Source of the DNA: an uncultured Candidatus Saccharibacteria bacterium
GTDB lineage: Bacteria; Patescibacteriota; Saccharimonadia; Saccharimonadales; Saccharimonadaceae
NCBI GenBank assembly: GCA_938043965.1
Contig: CALIQQ010000002.1
Location: 62,001-126,000, forward strand
Direction: 5' to 3'
Length of the DNA: 64,000 nt
Positions 26,268 through 33,103 of this stretch are shown here, one piece after another. Numbering within the stretch: position 1 is the first letter of the stretch; the number at the start of each line of letters is the position of its first letter. Made by a program: the position numbers and the translations under genes. The notes beneath the pieces are model-generated. The model worked only from the letters and a program-made list of their open reading frames with translations, made no database searches and was not told the origin of the DNA.

Positions 26268-26273
26268 ATTGTA
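26268..26273 (-). promoter_or_regulatory. -10 box of the ABC/two-component operon
   Basis: TACAAT on the minus strand, 20 nt before the permease ATG, with AGAGGA ribosome binding site. A -35 would fall at about 26291-26296, inside the first direct repeat. Confidence 0.5.
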
Positions 26274-26291
26274 TTTTTATTATCGCGCGTC

Positions 26292-26311
26292 AATGTGAAA
26301 ATAATGTGAAA
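26292..26311. promoter_or_regulatory. probable OmpR-class response regulator site (11-bp phased direct repeats)
   Basis: Two perfect AATGTGAAA repeats (26292-26300 and 26303-26311) with an 11-bp period, overlapping the expected -35 of the minus-strand operon. OmpR/PhoB regulators bind tandem repeats with one-turn spacing. Confidence 0.55.
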
Positions 26312-26353
26312 TTTATGATATGATTTTTATAAAATAGTGGCTCATAAAAAGTC

Positions 26354-26366
26354 ATGAAAATTTCAT
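26354..26366. promoter_or_regulatory. inverted-repeat operator candidate for the TetR-like regulator
   Basis: ATGAAA-A-TTTCAT, a perfect 6-bp dyad around one base, followed by another ATTTCAT at 26371-26377, just upstream of the TetR-like gene. Position between promoter region and gene suits autoregulation. Confidence 0.5.
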
Positions 26367-26386
26367 TAAAAATTTCATAAAATAGG

Positions 26387-26983
26387 ATGGGCGAAATGAG
26401 GCAAAAAGGGAATAACTCAATTTATCGGGGAACTGAAAAACATATTTTACGAGCATTATCGAAAATCTTAAAGCAACACTCTCCGATTCGGATTAAAACC
26501 TGTGAAATTTCAAAAGCTGCCGGTCTCGCTAATTCATCATTCTATATTCATTATAAATCTCTATCCGATTTAGTTGTTAAAAACGAAGCAAAGCTTTTAG
26601 CTGGACTTGAAGAATTACTGAATCGCCAGGCTTGCGAACAAAATAGCCTAGAGTCGGATTTTAGAAACATATTATTATATTTACATCAGTATCGAGATTA
26701 TCTAACCGTAGTCACGCACGCTAAAAATTTAGCCCTGCCCGTTGCGGCATTGAATTTACTGAAAACCGTCATCGAGCGTGATTGGTCGGACTACGGCTGC
26801 CATACGAATAACTGTCTCAATCGGATTCTTTGCGCCGAGTTTATTGCCGAGTTCAGTCTCTGGCATGACGAAGCCTATTCTGTCGACACCATTCCGGAAC
26901 ATGCCCATCGCTTCGCTTATTTTACTCAGAATACACCAAAATTTTTCAGCCAAATCTATCGCGAACCGGTAGACCCTAAATAG
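26387..26983 (+). CDS. TetR/AcrR-like transcriptional regulator
   Basis: 198 residues; ATG at 26396 is an alternative start. The N-terminal helix-turn-helix is TetR-like: IKTCEISKAAGLANSSFYIHYKSLSDLV, with the characteristic SFYxHY recognition segment. The rest is helical and presumably binds a ligand and dimerises. It is divergent from the Vex-like operon and preceded by a palindromic ATGAAA/TTTCAT element, so it may regulate itself and possibly the transporter. The rounded C-terminus has no membrane segment. Confidence 0.8.
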   Translation: MGEMRQKGNNSIYRGTEKHILRALSKILKQHSPIRIKTCEISKAAGLANSSFYIHYKSLSDLVVKNEAKLLAGLEELLNRQACEQNSLESDFRNILLYLHQYRDYLTVVTHAKNLALPVAALNLLKTVIERDWSDYGCHTNNCLNRILCAEFIAEFSLWHDEAYSVDTIPEHAHRFAYFTQNTPKFFSQIYREPVDPK

Positions 26984-27018
26984 TTGTAAATAATACAACA
27001 TAAATAAGCATTTTCATA

Positions 27019-27047
27019 TTGACACCCCACATTTAGTGGTCTAAAAT
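27019..27047 (+). promoter_or_regulatory. sigma70 promoter of nrdDG
   Basis: TTGACA (27019-27024), 17-nt spacer, TAAAAT (27042-27047). It is one of the few complete -35/-10 promoters in the window and is flanked and overlapped by two NrdR-box-like sequences. Confidence 0.8.
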
Positions 27048-27071
27048 AAGTTCAGACACTAAATGTAGAGT
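27024..27071. promoter_or_regulatory. paired NrdR-box-like sites in the nrdD promoter
   Basis: The second box ACACTAAATGTAGAGT (27056-27071) matches 13 of 16 positions of the known NrdR box ACACTATATATAGTGT; the first (27024-27039) matches about 11. Starts are 32 bp apart, the three-helical-turn spacing usual for NrdR. They overlap the -35/-10. No nrdR gene is in this window. Confidence 0.65.
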
Positions 27072-27140
27072 CAGCAATTCCGCAAAAAGAAAAAAATAAA
27101 TTAAATCAGTTTTGGACAGAAGCTATAGGAGGTATTTTTT

Positions 27141-29498
27141 ATGTTCAAAAAAATTCAGAAGCGTGACGGTAAAATCGTTAACTTCAACGCCGAAAAAATC
27201 GTCGACGCTATCGCAGCTGCAGGTGCAGCTACCGAAGAATTTAAATATGATCGCGCTAAACAACTCGCCGAAAAAGTTACGAAATTAGCCGAAGAAAAAA
27301 TCACTGTTCGCACTCCAAAGGTCGAACAAATCCAAGATCTTGTTGAGCAAGTTTTGATGGAGTCTTCATTTAAGCGCACCGCTAAGGCTTACATTACTTA
27401 CCGTCAGGAACGTAACCGTACTCGTGAGGCACATTCACACCTCATGGAATCATATCGTAAAATTTCGCTTGCTGATGCAGCTGAAGATTCCGATATTAAG
27501 CGTAGCAACGCTAACGTTGACGGCGATTCCGCGATGGGTAAGATGCTTCAGTTTGGTGCTGAGGGTTCAAAAGAGTTTGCCAAAACCGTTTTAATGGATC
27601 CTCGCTTCGCTGCTCTGCACGATAATGGTGATATCCACATTCACGACCTTGATTTTTACGCTACTGGTACACTTACTTGCTGCCAGACCGACCCACTCAA
27701 ATTATTTGCTGACGGCGGTTTTAATACCGGTCACGGTCACCTCCGCACTCCAAATTCAATTGGCTCCTATGCGGCGCTCGCTGCCATCATTCTTCAAGCT
27801 AACCAGAATGAGCAGCACGGTGGTCAGTCCATCCCTAACTTTGACTACGCTATGGCTCCAGGCGTTGATAAAACTTTCAAAAAGGCCTTGAAGCGCAACC
27901 TTGAAAAATACAACCAGTTTGCTGAAAAAGCAATCAATGTCACCATCCCAGAGGATGTTGTATTCGGCGATGACGAGAAGCTTAAAAAGCTTAAAGTCCC
28001 AGCATCAGTTATTAAGGTTTCAAACGAAGATACTGAAAAGCAAACTTTCCAAGCTATGGAAGGCTTCATCCATAACCTCAACACTATGCACTCTCGTGCT
28101 GGTGCTCAGGTGCCATTCACTTCGATTAACTTCGGTACTGATATTACTCCAGCTGGTCGTCTCGTCAGCAAATACTTGCTTGAAGCAACCATGAATGGTC
28201 TTGGCAAAGGTGAAACTCCAATTTTTCCAATCAGCATTTTCAAAGTCAAAGAGGGTGTTAACTATAATCCAGAAGATCCAAACTACGACCTCTTCAAGCG
28301 CAGTATGGAAGTTTCCGCAAAACGCCTCTTCCCGAACTTTACTTTTATCGACGCTCCATTTAACCTTCAGTACTATAAGCCAGGTGATTACCATACTGAA
28401 ATTGCTACCATGGGCTGCCGTACTCGCGTCTTTGGCTCCATCTTCCCGGAGTCGGACGGTATCGTCACTGGTCGTGGCAACTGCTCATTCACAACTATCA
28501 ATCTAGTTCGACTTGGTATTAAGCATGGTATCGCCTTGGGTGAACGCAAAGAAGCTGACTGGTCTGGTTTCTACAAAGACCTCGACTCCTTAATGGATAT
28601 CGTTAAAGATCAGCTCATCGAACGCTATGACTTTCAGGCAAACCAACACGTCCGCAACTTCCCATTCTTGATGGGTCAAGGCAACTGGTTCGGCTCTGAA
28701 AAACTTGGCATGAATGATAAGCTCCGCGAAGTGATTAAGCACGGTACGCTTTCTATCGGTTTCATCGGCCTTGCAGAAACTTTGGTCGCTATGACTGGTA
28801 AACATCACGGCGAATCTGAAGAGTGCCAGGAACTCGGCCTCGACATTATCACCCACATGCGTGAGCGCTGCGACATGTATATGAAAAAATACCATATGAA
28901 CTTCTCTCTGCTCGCTACCCCAGCTGAAGGTCTCGCTGGTCGCTTCACAAAGATCGACCGTCGTGAATATGGCGTAATTGATGGCGTAACTGATCGTGAC
29001 TTCTACACCAACTCATTCCACGTTCCAGTTTATTACCCAATCTCAGCCTTTGATAAAATCAAAAAAGAAGCTCCATATCACGCCCTTTGTAATGCTGGAC
29101 ACATTAGCTATATCGAGCTTGATGGCGATCCAAGCGACAATATCGAAGCTTTCGAAGCTGTTATTCGCCAAATGCATGATGCTGGTATCGGTTACGGTTC
29201 TGTCAATCACCCAGTTGATCGCGATCCAATTTGTGGTTTCGCTGGCATCATTAAAGGTGAACGTTGTCCAAGCTGTGGCCGTCTTGAAGATGATGTTCTC
29301 TTCGAGCGTCTCCGCCGCATCACCGGCTATCTCGTTGGCAGCCTTGAGCGTTGGAATGACGGTAAAAAAGCTGAAGAAAGCTCTCGTGTTAAGCACTCGG
29401 TTTGTTTGAACGATAAAAACGGTGTTTATAATAAAGACCAAAAATCCGCTCGTGAAGCTGCTAAGAAAACCACTAAGAAAGCTGTTGGAGCAGAATAA
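27141..29498 (+). CDS. nrdD: anaerobic ribonucleoside-triphosphate reductase NrdD
   Basis: Glycyl-radical class III ribonucleotide reductase that makes dNTPs without oxygen. 785 residues, full length. An ATP-cone (about 1-90: VNFNAEKIVDAIAAAG) gives allosteric control. The body has the expected conserved blocks (LHDNGDIHIHDLDFY, CCQTDPLKLF, THMRERCDMYMKK). Zinc-site cysteines are in DPICGF and ERCPSCGR, and the radical glycine is expected at Gly729 in RRITGYLVGSLERWNDGKK. It has a strong AGGAGG ribosome binding site, a TTGACA/TAAAAT promoter, and NrdR-like boxes. It overlaps nrdG by 1 nt (TAATG). It implies an anaerobic or fermentative life and dependence on a reductant such as formate or thioredoxin. 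Confidence 0.96.
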   Translation: MFKKIQKRDGKIVNFNAEKIVDAIAAAGAATEEFKYDRAKQLAEKVTKLAEEKITVRTPKVEQIQDLVEQVLMESSFKRTAKAYITYRQERNRTREAHSHLMESYRKISLADAAEDSDIKRSNANVDGDSAMGKMLQFGAEGSKEFAKTVLMDPRFAALHDNGDIHIHDLDFYATGTLTCCQTDPLKLFADGGFNTGHGHLRTPNSIGSYAALAAIILQANQNEQHGGQSIPNFDYAMAPGVDKTFKKALKRNLEKYNQFAEKAINVTIPEDVVFGDDEKLKKLKVPASVIKVSNEDTEKQTFQAMEGFIHNLNTMHSRAGAQVPFTSINFGTDITPAGRLVSKYLLEATMNGLGKGETPIFPISIFKVKEGVNYNPEDPNYDLFKRSMEVSAKRLFPNFTFIDAPFNLQYYKPGDYHTEIATMGCRTRVFGSIFPESDGIVTGRGNCSFTTINLVRLGIKHGIALGERKEADWSGFYKDLDSLMDIVKDQLIERYDFQANQHVRNFPFLMGQGNWFGSEKLGMNDKLREVIKHGTLSIGFIGLAETLVAMTGKHHGESEECQELGLDIITHMRERCDMYMKKYHMNFSLLATPAEGLAGRFTKIDRREYGVIDGVTDRDFYTNSFHVPVYYPISAFDKIKKEAPYHALCNAGHISYIELDGDPSDNIEAFEAVIRQMHDAGIGYGSVNHPVDRDPICGFAGIIKGERCPSCGRLEDDVLFERLRRITGYLVGSLERWNDGKKAEESSRVKHSVCLNDKNGVYNKDQKSAREAAKKTTKKAVGAE

Positions 29499-30022
29499 TG
29501 GCTGAGTGGAAATCTCCAGTCAAAGGATCAGATCAGGCGCACATCCGCCTGTCTGGTCCAATCGAAAGCGATTCCATTGTCAACGGTTATGGACTTCGCG
29601 CTGTGATTTGGACTCAAGGCTGTTTCATTCACTGCAAGGGCTGCCAAAATCCTGAAACTTGGAATCCTGAAGCTGGCGTTTTGGTTGATCTAGAAGATGT
29701 CAAAAAAGAACTTCTTGCCATGAAGGGTCAGACTGGTCTGACCTTCTGTGGCGGCGAGCCGAGCATCCAAGCTGAAGCTTGCATTGAAATTGCTCGCTTT
29801 GTGAAAAAAGAACTCGGTTGGAATGTGTGGAGTTTTTCTGGCTATACTTACGAAACTTTAAAAGAAAAAGGTGGTAAACCCTGGGAGTTCGTTAAAGAGC
29901 TTGATGCTTTAATCGACGGACCATTTGTGCTCGAACAACGCGACCTCACCTTGAAATTCCGTGGCTCAAAAAACCAACGCCTACTTCATCTGAAAAATGG
30001 TGAAATCACTAAAGTTGAATAA
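29498..30022 (+). CDS. nrdG: anaerobic ribonucleotide reductase activating protein NrdG
   Basis: Radical-SAM enzyme that installs the glycyl radical on NrdD. 174 residues. The 4Fe-4S motif is C42-x3-C46-x2-C49 (GCFIHCKGC), followed by GLTFCGGEP and WSFSGYTYE blocks. Translation is coupled to nrdD by a 1-nt stop/start overlap. It is a close, complete partner and the pair needs no other subunit. Confidence 0.95.
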   Translation: MAEWKSPVKGSDQAHIRLSGPIESDSIVNGYGLRAVIWTQGCFIHCKGCQNPETWNPEAGVLVDLEDVKKELLAMKGQTGLTFCGGEPSIQAEACIEIARFVKKELGWNVWSFSGYTYETLKEKGGKPWEFVKELDALIDGPFVLEQRDLTLKFRGSKNQRLLHLKNGEITKVE

Positions 30023-30025
30023 ATT

Positions 30026-30075
30026 TTAAGTGCGCTAGTTAAACTAAATCTTAAGTGCGCTAGTTAAACTAAATC
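30026..30075. repeat. perfect 25-bp tandem duplication at the tilS 3' end
   Basis: Two identical 25-bp units (30026-30050 and 30051-30075). On the minus strand the unit begins with the last two tilS codons and its TAG stop, so the 3' end of tilS, with stop, is repeated once downstream. Confidence 0.95.
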
Positions 30076-30944
30076 TTAAACCAATCTTTATGTAAAGTTA
30101 TTAACTTGTCTTCGGGCAAGTTAAACTTTTTTTCGGGCGCATATTCTCGCACTGCTTTTAGAAAATCCTTAACTTGCGGGCCAGTTAATTTTATCTCTTG
30201 CTTTAAGAACGCAAATTTTAAAATCTCACACGCCAGCCGGTCTTCCAGTTGTAAAAACCAACTGCGTTTAAAAATTCCATCTTTTGGTAAAAGTTCAGTT
30301 AAGACTTTTTCAATTTCCACCCGCTTTAACTGCTGTGAAAAATACAACGCTTTAATTTTTTGATTCAGTTGAAAATGCGTTTCCGGCTCCATTATTTCTA
30401 ACTTCGCGCGAATTCGGTTACGTAAAAACTGCTCGGAACTATTCGTTGGGTCCGCCCGAAAAGTAATTTTATTTCTCGCGGCATAAGTTAAAATATCAGC
30501 CCGTGATTCAGGCAATAATATATCGTCATTTAAAAATGGACGTGAAACCTGCGACATTATAAAAGGTGTTAAGCCACGCCATTCTGTTCCGCGACTTAAA
30601 TTAATAAAAACGCTTTCCACTAAATCGTCTAAATGATGTGCTGTGTAAATAAAGACCGGCTCGTCAGGTAGGCGTTTTTTAATGTCTTCGCGAATTGAAA
30701 ATAGGAAATCATAACGCGCTTTTCGAGCTTCCTCTTCAGAACTTTTTTCGCCAAGCTTAGCGTGTCCAACGACAACATCGACTCCGAGTTCTTCGCAACG
30801 TTTCCGTACGAACGCTTCATCCTCATCCGCTGATGCTCTCGTGCCATGGTTAAAATGCGCCACTAAAATATCCGCATCATTTTTAAAAATATCGAGTAGT
30901 ACCATCGAGTCTACTCCTCCAGAAACTGCCAAAATCTTTTTCAT
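30069..30944 (-). CDS. tilS: tRNA(Ile)-lysidine synthase TilS
   Basis: PP-loop ATPase that converts the wobble C of tRNA-Ile(CAT) to lysidine; essential for reading AUA. 291 residues from the ATG at 30944; an in-frame extension would run into the divergent PRC-barrel gene and is rejected. The PP-loop SGGVDS is at residues 8-13, then HFNHGTRASADEDEAF and AHHLDDLVESVFINLSRG blocks. It lacks the long C-terminal domain of some TilS proteins, as in other short forms. The promoter is squeezed into 19 bp shared with the divergent gene. Confidence 0.93.
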   Translation of the reverse strand: MKKILAVSGGVDSMVLLDIFKNDADILVAHFNHGTRASADEDEAFVRKRCEELGVDVVVGHAKLGEKSSEEEARKARYDFLFSIREDIKKRLPDEPVFIYTAHHLDDLVESVFINLSRGTEWRGLTPFIMSQVSRPFLNDDILLPESRADILTYAARNKITFRADPTNSSEQFLRNRIRAKLEIMEPETHFQLNQKIKALYFSQQLKRVEIEKVLTELLPKDGIFKRSWFLQLEDRLACEILKFAFLKQEIKLTGPQVKDFLKAVREYAPEKKFNLPEDKLITLHKDWFKI

Positions 30945-30963
30945 GTGATATACTAATTTTAAC
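30945..30963. promoter_or_regulatory. 19-bp shared divergent promoter between tilS and the PRC-barrel gene
   Basis: The two start codons (30944 minus, 30964 plus) are 19 bp apart. The plus strand has TGATATACT and the minus strand TAGTATATC in the same bases, so overlapping -10 elements face opposite ways and both mRNAs would be leaderless. Both genes can hardly fire at once. Confidence 0.6.
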
Positions 30964-31539
30964 ATGTTATTAAATTCAAATCGACTTCTCGGCTGCCCAG
31001 TGCTTAGTCTACATCTTGGCGGTCCAATTGGTGTCGTCTCTGAAATTATTATTAACCCAAATGATTTAAAAATCATGGCGCTTCGCGTTGACGGACCTCA
31101 GGCCGGTAATGGGGAATATGGCGACCTTCTCGATATTTCTAGCGTGCGTGAATTTTCAAACCTCGGCCTGATTATTGATTCGATCGACGACCTCGTCTCG
31201 GACGGCGATGTGATTAAATTGGATAATGTAATCAAATTAAATTTTGATGTAATCGGCCTAACTGTAAAAACTAAGCGTGGCACAAAACTTGGTAAAGTGA
31301 TCGACTATACTTTTAATCCGGAGTCGATGCTTCTCGCTCAGTTCATTGTAAAACGCCCACTCATGAAAGCTTTTTTAGATCCAGAATTAGTGATTGGTCG
31401 TTCCGAGATTAAAGAAATTAACGACTATGAACTTATCGTAAAAGACGAAGAGTCAAAAATTAAAAAAGACCTAAAAAAGCAGGATTTTGTACCAAACTTC
31501 GTCAATCCGTTCCGCGACGGCAATTTTCTCGGCTCTTAA
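30964..31539 (+). CDS. PRC-barrel domain protein
   Basis: 191 residues with two PRC-barrel-like halves: LGCPVLSLHLGGPIGVVSEIIINPNDLKI (about 8-37) and LTVKTKRGTKLGKVIDYTFNPESMLL (about 99-124). Such beta-barrels occur in RimM, photosynthetic reaction centres and uncharacterised bacterial proteins; the role here is unknown. No membrane segment or signal. The charged C-terminus (KDEESKIKKDLKKQD) is likely flexible. Start is leaderless within the divergent promoter. Confidence 0.8.
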   Translation: MLLNSNRLLGCPVLSLHLGGPIGVVSEIIINPNDLKIMALRVDGPQAGNGEYGDLLDISSVREFSNLGLIIDSIDDLVSDGDVIKLDNVIKLNFDVIGLTVKTKRGTKLGKVIDYTFNPESMLLAQFIVKRPLMKAFLDPELVIGRSEIKEINDYELIVKDEESKIKKDLKKQDFVPNFVNPFRDGNFLGS

Positions 31540-31582
31540 ATGTAATTTCTATTTTTTCCTTCCATTTTTATTCCGCTTATGC

Positions 31583-31588
31583 TATAAT
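31583..31588 (+). promoter_or_regulatory. extended -10 box of second FISUMP gene
   Basis: TGCTATAAT after TTTTATTCCGCTTA, closely matching the promoter at 10096. Here, however, the gene start lies about 120 nt downstream, so this paralog has a real leader. Confidence 0.65.
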
Positions 31589-31613
31589 TAAAGAACTAAC
31601 ATTATTGAGGTCA

Positions 31614-31643
31614 TGAAGAAGTGTTAGCAATTACTGCCAACAC
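31614..31643 (+). other. leader with micro-ORF and hairpin before second FISUMP gene
   Basis: The leader contains ATG-AAG-AAG-TGT-TAG (31614-31628), a possible four-codon peptide, overlapping a hairpin (31621-31643) whose arms GTGTTAGCA and TGCCAACAC pair at eight of nine positions. It could be a post-transcriptional control element; no function is proved. Confidence 0.35.
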
Positions 31644-31711
31644 TGTAGTTATGTCAAAATGATCTAATAAAGGAAAAACTTTAAACTATTAAGGTGACAA
31701 AAGGGAAAATC

Positions 31712-33055
31712 ATGACATTGTTAAGAAACCGCTCCATCATCAGCTTTAGAACGGCTACTAATTTTTCCATTTTCTCCCTCTTCCTCATCTTCGGCTTCAC
31801 TATTCTTTCCATCTTCGCTCCTATCTTCGGTTCTAACGCTATTAACAACTCCACCCAAGAACTCGCTGCTGAAGTTAATCCTGTCATCTCCCTCTCCGCT
31901 CCCACTGAACTAAGTTTTAACATTAACCCCACCGCCGCTGGTGTCTTCGATTCCAAAGAACTAAAAGTCAATATCTCCACTAATGCCATTAAAGGCTATG
32001 AACTTTATTTCTCTTCTGAAGACGAACAAACCAACATGAAGCATACTACTCCTAGTATCACTCAATCTATCTCTTCCACCTTCACTGGCTCTCTCACTTC
32101 CACTAATATGCAAAACAACACCTGGGGTTACTCTATAAATAACACAGACTTTAAATCCATCCCAAAGAAAACTGAACAAGTTAAACTAAAAGACCTAAAC
32201 ACCTATCCTATTCCAGCTGAACGCACCCAATCTATCTACTTCGGTGTAAAAGCCGACACCACCCTCCCTTCCGGCACCTACGAGAAGAACGTCATCTTCA
32301 CTGCCGTTGCTCACGCTAACCCACCTAAGCCACAAAAAACTATCCATAGTATTTCAACTATGCAACAGATGACTCCTGCAATCTGTACCGCCACTACTAC
32401 TCCACTAAAAACCACCACAGCGCTCGACACGGACGGTTCCCATAATGGCGACCCAAACTACGTCCCCACTAAAACCCTCACCGATACCCGAGACAATAAC
32501 ACCTATACCGTCTCCAAACTTGCTGATGGCAAATGCTGGATGACTCAAAACCTCCGCATCGCTGGAAAAACCCTCACCCCTGACGATTCCGACGTCACCT
32601 CGAACTATACCATCCCTGTTTCTTCTATTTCCGGCTTCAGCTCCTTTGATACCTCAAATGCCTATGTAAACTCAGACGGTGGCTTCTACGACTGGTATAC
32701 TGCTACTGCTGGCACTGGTACCAGATCTCTTTCTACTGATGGCCAGAATACTACCGCCTCCATCTGTCCGAAGGGTTGGAGATTACCAACTAGTGGAAAT
32801 AACGGAGAATTTAAGATTCTCTATGATAACTACAACTCCCCCTCTGCCCGAAGGTCTAGTCCGGTAAATCTCACTCTTTCCGGCTACGTGAGCAGTAGCT
32901 GGCACCACAATCAGGGTTCCTACGGCTACTATTGGTCCGCTACGGTCTACTTGAGTAGCGACGCCTACGGTATGAATCTGGATACCTCGGGTGTCAATCC
33001 TGCAAGCCGCAACAATAAGGCTCTCGGGTTCTCTGTGCGTTGTATCGCCCACTAA
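31712..33055 (+). CDS. secreted FISUMP-domain surface protein, single FISUMP copy
   Basis: 447 residues from the ATG at 31712, chosen over an upstream in-frame GTG because an AAAGGGA ribosome binding site precedes it. It is a paralog of the 10109 gene: same style of signal segment (SLFLIFGFTILSIFAPIFGSN), same beta-rich domain ending LPSGTYEKNVIFTAVA, but no InlB-type repeat and only one FISUMP domain (about residues 208-447) with NNTYTVSKLADGKCWMTQN, SICPKGWRLPTSG and SVRCIAH. The coding strand is notably C/T-rich. Compared with copy two of the 10109 gene, changes concentrate before RCIA and mostly hit NNY codons. Likely a cell-surface binding protein. Confidence 0.85.
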   Translation: MTLLRNRSIISFRTATNFSIFSLFLIFGFTILSIFAPIFGSNAINNSTQELAAEVNPVISLSAPTELSFNINPTAAGVFDSKELKVNISTNAIKGYELYFSSEDEQTNMKHTTPSITQSISSTFTGSLTSTNMQNNTWGYSINNTDFKSIPKKTEQVKLKDLNTYPIPAERTQSIYFGVKADTTLPSGTYEKNVIFTAVAHANPPKPQKTIHSISTMQQMTPAICTATTTPLKTTTALDTDGSHNGDPNYVPTKTLTDTRDNNTYTVSKLADGKCWMTQNLRIAGKTLTPDDSDVTSNYTIPVSSISGFSSFDTSNAYVNSDGGFYDWYTATAGTGTRSLSTDGQNTTASICPKGWRLPTSGNNGEFKILYDNYNSPSARRSSPVNLTLSGYVSSSWHHNQGSYGYYWSATVYLSSDAYGMNLDTSGVNPASRNNKALGFSVRCIAH

Positions 33056-33089
33056 TCTAATCGCCCTATACAAAACCAGCACTTCATTA

Positions 33090-33095
33090 TATAAT
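33090..33095 (+). promoter_or_regulatory. -10 box of lepA (leaderless)
   Basis: TATAAT, 8 nt before the lepA ATG at 33104, no ribosome binding site. Confidence 0.7.
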
Positions 33096-33103
33096 AATAA
33101 CTA

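Noticed and set aside
31621..31643. CIRCE-like element before the second FISUMP gene
   Set aside because: The arms GTGTTAGCA/TGCCAACAC do not match TTAGCACTC/GAGTGCTAA and the spacer is 5 nt instead of 9.
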